From Rhynchopus euleeides (lineage: Eukaryota > Euglenozoa > Diplonemea > Diplonemida > Diplonemidae), in NCBI GenBank assembly GCA_963210315.1, contig OY723237.1:2542001-2606000 (forward strand): a DNA stretch of 64,000 nucleotides, in the 5' to 3' direction. Made by a program: the position numbers and the translations under genes. The notes beneath the pieces were generated by a model. The model was not told the origin of the DNA and ran no database searches. It saw only the letters and a program-made list of their open reading frames with translations. Of this stretch, positions 56,978 to 64,000 are shown in pieces (the stretch's first letter is position 1; every line of letters begins with the position of its first letter).

Positions 56978-57029
56978 TGTACTTCATTGCTGGAGTTACA
57001 CAGAAAACCAAATCACCCGCGTGAGCCAA

Positions 57030-58530
57030 AGTCGGCCCTGAGCCGCGCGGCCCGAGCCACACTACAAGCTGGGAGAGTACACAGCAGCAAATTACACGCG
57101 GGCGCCAAAGCTTAGACGCGGGCGTTGAAGTCGGCCTTGCGCCGCGGTGCGAGCCACGAACAGGTTGGGTGCACACGGCAGCGAATTCTTGCGTGCGCTG
57201 AAGTCGGCCCTGAGCCGCGGTGCGAGACACGCAACAAGTCGGAGGACACAGCAGCAAATTACACTCGGGCGTCAGAGTTTAGACGCGGGCGTTGCAGTCG
57301 GCCCTGAGCCGCGGAGCGAGCCACGAACAGGTTTGGAGTTACACGGCAGCCAAGCACTCGCGTGAGCAAAAGTCGGCCCTGAGCCGCGGCGCGTGACACG
57401 CAACAAGGGGGAGTACACAGCAGCAAATTACACGTGGGCAGTTCGGCCCTGACCCAGGGTGCGAAGTCGGCCCTGAGCCGCGGTGCGAGCAGTTTTGGGG
57501 TTACACAGCGGCGAACTGCGTTGCGGTAAAGTCGGCCCTGAGCCGCGGTGCGAGCACTTTTTAGAGTTTACACAGCGGCGAACGGCGTCGCGGTAAAGTC
57601 GGCCCTGAGCCGCGGTGCGAGCAGTTTTTGGAGTTTACACAGCGGCGAACGGCGTCGCGGTAAAGTCGGCCCTGAGCCGCGGTGCGAACAGTTTTTGGAG
57701 TTACACAGCGGCGAACGGCGTCGCGGTAAAGTCGGCCCTGAGCCGCGGTGCGAGCAGTTTTTGGAGTTTACACAGCGGCGAACGGCGTCGCGGTAAAGTC
57801 GGCCCTGAGCCGCGGTGCGAGCAGTTTTTGGAGTTACACAGCGGCGAACGGCGTCGCGGTAAAGTCGGCCCTGAGCCGCGGTGCGAACAGTTTTTGGAGT
57901 TACACAGCGGCGAACGGCGTCGCGGTAAAGTCGGCCCTGAGCCGCGGTGCGAGCAGTTTTTGGAGTTACACAGCGGCGAACGGCGTCGCGGTAAAGTCGG
58001 CCCTGAGCCGCGGTACGAGCAGTTTTTGGAGTTACACAGCGACGAACGGCGTCGCGGTAAAGTCGGCCCTGAGCCGCGGTGCGAACAGTTTTTGGAGTTA
58101 CACAGCGGCGAACGGCGTCGCGGTAAAGTCGGCCCTGAGCCGCGGTGCGAACAGTTTTTGGAGTTACACAGCGGCGAACGGCGTCGCGGTAAAGTCGGCT
58201 CTGAGCCGCGGTACGAGCAGTTTTTGGAGTTACACAGCGACGAACGGCGTCGCGGTAAAGTCGGCCCTGAGCCGCGGTGCGAACAGTTTTTGGAGTTACA
58301 CAGCGGCGAACGGCGTCGCGGTAAAGTCGGCCCTGAGCCGCGGTGCGAGCAGGTTTGGAGTTACACAGCAGCAGATTGTTCGCGTGGAGTCGGCCTTGAG
58401 CCGCGGTGCGAGCGACGAGCAGGTTTGGAGTTACACAGCAGCAAATTACACGGCAGGAGATCACTCGCGGGCGCTAGAGTCGGCCTTGGGTCGCGGTGCG
58501 TGCCTCACAACAGGTTGCAGTTACACGGCA
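57030..58530 (+). repeat. 66/67-bp tandem repeats in the retrotransposon leader
   Basis: Around 13 copies of AAAGTCGGCCCTGAGCCGCGG-type units run from about 57528 to 58390, flanked by diverged forms from 57030 and to 58530. Spacing is 66 or 67 bp. The 66-bp copies keep reading frames open on both strands; one plus-strand frame (KVGPEPRCEQFLELHSGERR per unit) runs into gag. I take it as a leader or regulatory array rather than protein, but an in-frame repeat extension of Gag cannot be excluded. Confidence 0.85.
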
Positions 58531-58556
58531 CCTCAGCCATCCTCCCTCCCGGGGTC

Positions 58557-59657
58557 ATGTTTCCCTTGGATCCTAAGGACGCGGACTGGGACCATGTCCA
58601 CTTCCTGAAGGCTACCCTCTCCCCCGCGCCCGCCCGCGAGGAGTGCGTGTTCCCCACTTGCGGGGTTCAACACAGCAACCGGGGTCTCGCCTGTGGTACT
58701 TGCGGGGGACGGACCACGAAGTCTTGCATCCGCGAGCACCTGCCAGCCGGGGTTGTGCCTGACGCCCTCCGCTTCGCGGGGGACCCCCAGTGGAGGTGCC
58801 CGGTGTGCTCTTGGGGGCAGGGCCGCCCGGCCGAGCCTGCAGCGCCGGCCCCCGACCACCACGACCCGGACCTCCAGCCCGAGGAGGACCCCCTCTCGGA
58901 GGACTCCTCGGAGCCAGAGCAGCGCCCCGCGGAGCCGGGGGCCCCACGGGACCCTTTCGACGATTTGCCCGGGTGGGGAAAGCAGGTCGTCACGGAGCTG
59001 CGCAAGTCGCGCGTGTCGAACCGTGCCCTACGCAAGAGGGTAGAGGCGCTGGAGAAGGAGGTCGCCGGCCTACGCATGACGCTCCCCGGAGACTTCTGTG
59101 TACACGCTGTGTCGACGTGGGGCCCCCTCACGGAGCCAAACACCCGGGCGTTGGTGCGCGTTGAGTGCGGGAAAGCCTTCCGGGAGCATGCTCTGCCCAT
59201 CAACATGCAGAATGCAAAGGAATGGCAGGTGGAGACGAAGAGACTTCTGGGCCTGGTCACAGACACGCTGGAGCTTTTCGGTGATACACCGCCCCGGCCG
59301 GCTGCCCTGAAGATCCTACACGACGCAGTGGTAGAGCTGACCGGCATTACCCAACTGGGGAAGGAGGGGGCAGGCCCTCACTACCGCCGGGAATATGTGG
59401 CCCGCGCGAAAAGCTATGCCGTGTCGGATTTCACACCACACGTCATGGAGCGGCTGCTGCGCGAGCTGGTTGCCAGGGTCGAAAAGGAGACGAAGGGGCA
59501 CCACCCCAAGGACCGCAGGCGCAGCTTGTTCTCCAGCGGGGACAGGAACGACCGCCGCCGCGAGAGGGACTACGACAGGGGCCAGCAGGATTTTCGCGGG
59601 CGCAGCGACGCCCGGAAGCACCCTCCCCCACCCCCTGCCAAGCGGGACCGGCAGTGA
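58557..59657 (+). CDS. gag: Gag-like protein of split-repeat element
   Basis: 366 aa from ATG 58557, the first ATG behind the repeat array. The finger lies at C30 x4 C35, H39, C46 x2 C49, C57, WRCPVC (79-84), the same spacing as in the truncated element's Gag. A Glu/Pro-rich linker follows, a coiled-coil-like segment (RVSNRALRKRVEALEKEVAG), a helical core, and a basic RDRRRERDYDRGQQD tail suited to RNA binding. The stop at 59655-59657 lies 38 bp before the recombinase ATG. It would form the particle in which reverse transcription takes place. Confidence 0.75.
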   Translation: MFPLDPKDADWDHVHFLKATLSPAPAREECVFPTCGVQHSNRGLACGTCGGRTTKSCIREHLPAGVVPDALRFAGDPQWRCPVCSWGQGRPAEPAAPAPDHHDPDLQPEEDPLSEDSSEPEQRPAEPGAPRDPFDDLPGWGKQVVTELRKSRVSNRALRKRVEALEKEVAGLRMTLPGDFCVHAVSTWGPLTEPNTRALVRVECGKAFREHALPINMQNAKEWQVETKRLLGLVTDTLELFGDTPPRPAALKILHDAVVELTGITQLGKEGAGPHYRREYVARAKSYAVSDFTPHVMERLLRELVARVEKETKGHHPKDRRRSLFSSGDRNDRRRERDYDRGQQDFRGRSDARKHPPPPPAKRDRQ

Positions 59658-59695
59658 GGGTAGCGGCGGACAGGAGGGGCAGGGGTCGGCCAAAC

Positions 59696-60592
59696 ATGGT
59701 CGAGCCCCGGCTGACCCCGAACCAGCGCCGGGAAGTAAAAAAGGAATCCCAGGCGACGATAGACGCGGCGCTGGCGGCACAAACAACGAAGAGCCAGCGC
59801 AGCTGTCTCAGACGTTTGGTGGAGTTCAAGCAGGCCTGGGAGGCGGAGGAAGGAGACCTGGCATGGGACGAGGCCACAGTACTGTGGGTCCAGAAGAAGC
59901 GGACGCTCGACGGGGTCAGAAAGTCCACGCAGCTGCAGTACGTTGCGAACCTCGTCGGGGCTCTCCGCCGCCGATACAACGTGGATATCGCAGGCTCTTT
60001 CCGACTTCGGGACTTCACCAGAGGCCTCAAGAAAGAGGGGGCGCTCCACCCATCGAGGCAGGCCTGCCCTGCGGCGAAGGACGAGATCGACACGGCAGTG
60101 CGGGACGCGCCCCACCCCATGTTGGCACTAGCGATTCGACTCTGCTGGGCGAGCATCGCGAGGGCCTCCTGTGTTCTGCGCCTCAACGCGGAGGACATCA
60201 CCTGGCTGGACCGCAACACGATCAGGATTCGTTACATCCGATCAAAGAACGATCTGTTTCAGCTGGGGCAAGCCACGGGGGTTCGGTTGTCCAACAGTGC
60301 GAGCACGCTTCTTCGCACCCGCCTGGACGAGACGCCGCCAGGCAGCCGGATAATCCCTCCCACCATCACGAGCAGCTCTATCACACAGGCGCTGAGGAAG
60401 GTCAACGAGGACCTTTCGTCGCACTCCATCAGGCGCGGGGCAGTACACCACCTCAGCATTCTCGACACTCCCACGGACAAGATTCGTCTGCTCTCGCGCC
60501 ACCGCAGCATGGAAGCGTTCATGCGGTATCATCCAGATGTCGAAAACCCGAAGGTGAGGGAAGCTGCAGAGGTGTCAGCGGCGCTGATGTGA
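59696..60592 (+). CDS. Tyrosine recombinase of split-repeat element
   Basis: 298 aa. The N-terminal half (RREVKKESQATIDAALAAQT, LRRLVEFKQAWEAE) resembles a SAM-like core-binding domain. The catalytic half has R156 (IARASCVLRL), H243 and R246 (HSIRRG), H269 (LSRHRS) and Y278 (MRYH) as the nucleophile. These are the residues that define phage-integrase-type recombinases, so it should be active on the circular DNA. The frame is open back to 59654 with a GTG overlapping the gag stop; ATG 59696 is preferred. It overlaps a long frame of the RT gene, so the RT start cannot be read from frame length. Confidence 0.85.
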   Translation: MVEPRLTPNQRREVKKESQATIDAALAAQTTKSQRSCLRRLVEFKQAWEAEEGDLAWDEATVLWVQKKRTLDGVRKSTQLQYVANLVGALRRRYNVDIAGSFRLRDFTRGLKKEGALHPSRQACPAAKDEIDTAVRDAPHPMLALAIRLCWASIARASCVLRLNAEDITWLDRNTIRIRYIRSKNDLFQLGQATGVRLSNSASTLLRTRLDETPPGSRIIPPTITSSSITQALRKVNEDLSSHSIRRGAVHHLSILDTPTDKIRLLSRHRSMEAFMRYHPDVENPKVREAAEVSAALM

Positions 60593-60762
60593 CCACTCAG
60601 CCGGACGCACAGCTCTTCGGGCTACTTTTTCCCCGACAACGGTTTGGACCCACAGAAAAATGGCTCTCCCCCCAGCAAAAGTACGATGATGAGTCTCGGG
60701 CACCCTCGGAACAGGACGCTTCGTTCCCCAACCCGGATCCGGACTTCGGCGAGCCCGAGGAC

Positions 60763-62418
60763 ATGAACGACGCAGGGCCGGGTATTATGTCACTGTACGA
60801 CGAGTCGGTGGGGGTGCTGAGGCGGCAGTCCCGGGGTGTAGTCACAGCCCGTCGCCCCCCCACAGAGCCACGTACTGCAAAGGACGCCGAACGTATCGCC
60901 TTCATATCTAAGAACCGCATCAACCTCACACGTCTAAGACAACTAGATGTACAGTCTGAACTCTCAGGAGTGATCGAGCCCATCATGGACACGGACGCGT
61001 TTATAAACCTCATCTACCCCGAGAAGAGGGACCTGGTATACAGCCGGTGTTTCTCTCGAGGTACCTCACGACACCTCGCGGACCACCTCCCGTATCTGGA
61101 AAAGGTAAAAGTGCTTGAGAAGGTCGAGTCAGAAGAACAACAAGTGGTCCTCCATGGCTTCACAGTTGAAAAACGTAGCGGCGGGCTACGGTTTGTGGTC
61201 GACGCCCGAAAGCTCAACGAAATCATGGTGCGGCCCCCTGAAATGCGACTCCCCAAGGTACAGGACCTCATACGGCACATTCTCGACAACGACTGGGTGG
61301 TCCTCGCAGATGGTAGATCATGGTTTTACCAGTTCGAGGTGGTGGCAGGCGTCAGGAAGTTCTTCGGGATCAATGCGGGTGGAGCGAGAGGGCCTTTCGA
61401 GCGCACCCGACTTCGATGCATGTGTATGGGATGGTCTCACGCCCCAGTCATCGCACACCGTGCGGCAAGGGTACTGCTTCCGCCTGAACAGGGCATCACA
61501 TGGATCGACAACTTCATCGTCACCGCAAAGACCCAGACACAAGCGCTCAACAACTTCGCAAACTTCATGGAGCGCTGCCAGTGGGTGAACGCGGACATCA
61601 ACACCGAAGACGACGAGTACGGAACACCGCTACAACGATTTACTGCCCTAGGCATCGAGTTCGATCTCACCCTGCATCGATTCCGGTCGTCGCCAAAGTG
61701 GGTCAAACGATTCTTACAACGAAAGGAGCTGACAGCAGTATCGTCAGGGTGGGCCACACCGAGGGAGTTCTATGCAGTCTTCGGGTCTTTGGTGTGGCAC
61801 AGCTACGTCACAAGGGCGCCCCTGTGTTTCCTTCGTAGTGCCTTGTCATACATACGCAGGATAGCAGCACTGACAGCGACAAGCAAGGACGCCTGGGACG
61901 AAAAGACGTCGGTGCCCCCGTCAGTGATTTCGGACACACACACACGGATCGCTCAAGTCACACTCAATATATGGCGGGGTCGGCCTCCTACAACAACAAG
62001 GGAGGTCTGGTCCGATGCGTCCAGCACAGCGTGGGGGTGCATTTTGGAAGGCGAGCCTGACCGTGTGGCACAGGGTGATTTCGCGTCTGCCGAGCTCGAG
62101 ACTCACATTTATGTGAAGGAGCTGTTCGCGGCGTGCCAAGCGGTGCGCCTGGCAACCTTGTTCGTTCGGGATACCACCCTACATCTGCGAGTAGACAATC
62201 TGCCAGCAGTGTTCTCCATCTCGCAAGGACACTCTTCGAACTACCTGGGTAACAAGATTTTAAGTGACCTGTTCACATGCGCAGATTCGGCAGCCTGTCA
62301 CATCGTCTGTTCCTGGGTGCCGACGGACGCACAACGAGCTGACCCCCTTACGCGAGGTTTAGTGGACACAGCAGCCGTGCCCTTACCTTCCTACACCTTA
62401 AGCGCTTCGCGTCCCTGA
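60763..62418 (+). CDS. Reverse transcriptase / RNase H of split-repeat element
   Basis: 551 aa from ATG 60763. The frame is open upstream through the recombinase gene, so translation may start elsewhere. RT landmarks: LRFVVDARKLNE, LADGRSWFYQFEV with D183 (motif A), then FFGINAGGARGPF and RCMCMGWSHAPVIAHR. WIDNF (247-251) stands where YxDD is expected, so the second Asp is Asn (N250). RNase H follows with D418 (WSDASSTAWG), a Glu in YVKELFAACQA, an Asp in LRVDNLPAVF, and a final Asp in PTDAQRADPLTRG. No methyltransferase domain is seen. It copies the element's RNA. The stop lies 8 bp before B1. Confidence 0.85.
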   Translation: MNDAGPGIMSLYDESVGVLRRQSRGVVTARRPPTEPRTAKDAERIAFISKNRINLTRLRQLDVQSELSGVIEPIMDTDAFINLIYPEKRDLVYSRCFSRGTSRHLADHLPYLEKVKVLEKVESEEQQVVLHGFTVEKRSGGLRFVVDARKLNEIMVRPPEMRLPKVQDLIRHILDNDWVVLADGRSWFYQFEVVAGVRKFFGINAGGARGPFERTRLRCMCMGWSHAPVIAHRAARVLLPPEQGITWIDNFIVTAKTQTQALNNFANFMERCQWVNADINTEDDEYGTPLQRFTALGIEFDLTLHRFRSSPKWVKRFLQRKELTAVSSGWATPREFYAVFGSLVWHSYVTRAPLCFLRSALSYIRRIAALTATSKDAWDEKTSVPPSVISDTHTRIAQVTLNIWRGRPPTTTREVWSDASSTAWGCILEGEPDRVAQGDFASAELETHIYVKELFAACQAVRLATLFVRDTTLHLRVDNLPAVFSISQGHSSNYLGNKILSDLFTCADSAACHIVCSWVPTDAQRADPLTRGLVDTAAVPLPSYTLSASRP

Positions 62419-62426
62419 GGGTCCTG

Positions 62427-62526
62427 GGTGGAAGCGGTCAACAAAACATTCCTTTTTCGTTCCCCTATTTTGTTTGTCCAGATCATCAAACATTCACAGA
62501 CACAAGGACGTCGAGTACGCGTATTT
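62427..62526 (+). repeat. Split repeat B1 (100 bp)
   Basis: Starts GGTGGAAGCGGTCAACAAAA 9 bp after the RT stop and is identical to B2 (62695-62794). Its first 32 bp also end A1 and A2, so A and B overlap there. Confidence 0.9.
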
Positions 62527-62726
62527 ATACCTTCCAAAACACAGCGCAGCTGTGTATTGGAGGAAATACGATACGAGAAGGACTGGCGTCATTACCTCTG
62601 TCATGGTTTCCATTTCTTCGTGCTCCACCACACCTTCTGTACTTCAGACAACACAAACACACAACACACGGTCGTGAGATTTGTGCAGAGGAGTGGTGGA
62701 AGCGGTCAACAAAACATTCCTTTTTC
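62527..62726 (+). repeat. Split repeat A2 (200 bp)
   Basis: Second copy of A1, directly behind B1. Confidence 0.9.
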
Positions 62727-62794
62727 GTTCCCCTATTTTGTTTGTCCAGATCATCAAACATTCACAGACACAAGGACGTCGAGTACGCGTATTT
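62695..62794 (+). repeat. Split repeat B2 (100 bp), right end
   Basis: Copy of B1 overlapping the last 32 bp of A2. Its end (GTATTT) marks the right border. Confidence 0.9.
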
Positions 62795-63504
62795 GTCACA
62801 GAAACTAATTCGGCATCCGTTATGTTGTTTGGGTTTTAGCGACATGGCATCGCGCAGCGCCCCCTAAAGGACACAACGTGGGGGGCCAATTCCGCTATCA
62901 CATTGAAACTACCCGCCAACCCGGATCCCTTTTTTTTGCGAAACACTTTCGCATCCTGGGGAGATGCAGCACCTCTGCATTCGAAGAACCCAGCAAATTT
63001 TTCACTCTTTTTTTTTACTTCCTCCATTTTTTTCCGAGTCTCCCCTCTTCTGAGATGGTTCGCCCGGTTTAACAGGCTCTGGGAATCCCGCCCACCCTCC
63101 CGCACGCGATACAAAACAATCGTCACACACCCCCCCACCCCTCCACATCATATTTCGTTCTTCTCGCCTTTACTTTGCACTGTGTTCCGGCATACTGTTT
63201 GTTGCGGGAGTGCCGGATCCGCGCCGAAGCGACATGCCCTGGATGCAAAACATCCACTGTGCACATCTCAAAGCCATGCCAGCATGGAGACCGTGAACGG
63301 AGTTCCGTGCTGTGGAGTGGCATAAATAACTAACGAACAGGGGGGCCATTGGATCGTTGGTGGTCTTCCCTCCATCGTACCGAAAACGGTGCAACTTTGG
63401 TGCCTGTCTCCCTCCTATTTTATAGGCCAAAAAATAATCGCGCCAAAAGTTTCCCGAAAGCTTGCCCGAGAGAGCGAAGCTCTGCATATATTTTGTATCT
63501 TACA
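62795..63504. other. Unique right flank, no gene supported
   Basis: Not related to the tandem unit. T-rich and mixed sequence with a CATTCGAAGAACC stretch and a C-rich run near 63131. Frames of 60-140 codons exist but lack protein character. It marks the right side of the array and retrotransposon complex. Confidence 0.5.
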
Positions 63505-63613
63505 GGGGGCCCTCGCTACGAGTCACTGTGAGTCACGAGTCGTCAGTTTTCAGCCAAACTTGGCTGACTTCTCACTTTTTCTCACTCAGTCACACTTGGT
63601 AGCGAGGGCCCCC
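63505..63613. mobile_element. 109-bp MITE, copy 2
   Basis: Differs from copy 1 at only about three positions and is flanked by ACA (63502-63504, 63614-63616). It lies in unique DNA, which shows that the family moves independently of the tandem array. Confidence 0.85.
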
Positions 63614-64000
63614 ACAGTTACCTCATTGTTTGCAATGACGCATACGCACGGATGCACGCACCAAAAAGAGGACTAAAAAAATAATATCGACACCACTCGG
63701 CACTTCTGGGCACAGATAACTTCTTCCTTTCCGCCCACCGAGAAGTAAACTCTGCTTCTGGAGCAGAGTGAGAGAAGTGGGGGAGGGAGGGGCGGTGTGG
63801 GGGTGGGGCTTGAGGTATGGCCATCGCCGTGTGACAAGACCATCCTCTCTCCCCCCCCCCCCCCCCAGCCCCACTCACGCCCAGATATATATGGATACGC
63901 CCTTGTCAGAACCGCACACACCCCCACCCCCTCCACCCGACCCCACACCCCATGTTCTGAAGACTGGACTGTGTAATCATTGGAATAGCACACAACAGAC
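63614..64000. other. Right window edge with poly-C and TATATA
   Basis: No gene is recognised. There is a G-rich to C-rich switch (63775-63850, poly-C 63851-63866), then AGATATATATGG at 63882-63893. The latter could be a core promoter for a gene beyond the window or simply AT-rich DNA. Confidence 0.3.

Larger units (their letters stand above)
56778..62794 (+). mobile_element. Complete DIRS-order retrotransposon with split direct repeats
   Basis: About 6.0 kb with repeat order A1 - genes - B1 - A2 - B2, the signature of tyrosine-recombinase retrotransposons of the PAT/Ngaro type. The gene order is gag, recombinase, RT/RNase H. An array of 66/67-bp repeats fills the 5' part. All three genes look intact. 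It sits in the fifth unit's piggyBac-like element behind CGACTTTTTTT. The right flank (GTCACAGAAACTAATTC) is not the continuation of that unit, so a rearrangement or the array end coincides with it. Confidence 0.88.

Noticed and set aside
57528..58390. CRISPR-like array
   Set aside because: The copies are contiguous tandem units without unique spacers, in a eukaryotic retrotransposon.
57568..58464. 298-codon minus-strand repetitive protein
   Set aside because: It results from 66-bp repeats, which leave all frames open; there is no independent start context or domain.

Overview
The window looks like nuclear DNA of a GC-rich unicellular eukaryote, an alga or other protist that I cannot name. 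The one clear chromosomal gene has GT-AG introns, the intergenic DNA is a patchwork of eukaryotic transposons, and there is no bacterial gene layout. No rRNA, tRNA or CRISPR was recognised.

Layout. 1-1989 is a 41-bp satellite, followed by poly-C and a short unique flank. From 2426 a unit of about 10,914 bp is repeated head to tail (2426-13340, 13341-24254, 24255-35168), followed by a fourth unit swollen to 16.7 kb by insertions (35169-51851) and a stub of a fifth (56571-56777). The units differ by only a few substitutions and small indels. Each holds, in order: a 1,302-bp TIR element with TA target duplication, a 1,140-bp piggyBac-like element in TTAA, an AT-rich repeat, a fold-back element with gene relics, a four-exon receptor-type adenylate cyclase gene, and a possible small three-exon gene.

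The fourth unit carries four further insertions: a 1,286-bp TIR element coding for a zinc-finger protein, a 109-bp MITE, a 2,608-bp non-autonomous element with 340-bp internal inverted arms, and a truncated tyrosine-recombinase (DIRS-order) retrotransposon. Between units four and five sits a 4,717-bp element with CACGGTG termini and two minus-strand genes. One gene has the landmarks of a RAG1/Transib/CMC-type transposase. It is cut by a 1,198-bp element that left a 9-bp target duplication. The fifth unit lacks the 1,302-bp element exactly, giving a natural empty site, and is then interrupted by a 6.0-kb DIRS-order element with split direct repeats and the order gag, recombinase, RT/RNase H. 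From 62795 to the end is non-array DNA with a second copy of the 109-bp MITE.

The cyclase would turn an extracellular signal into cAMP, and four near-identical copies suggest recent amplification. The other proteins serve their own elements. Most of the structure can be explained as repeated insertion into an AATATTAA-rich island that then spread with the tandem array.
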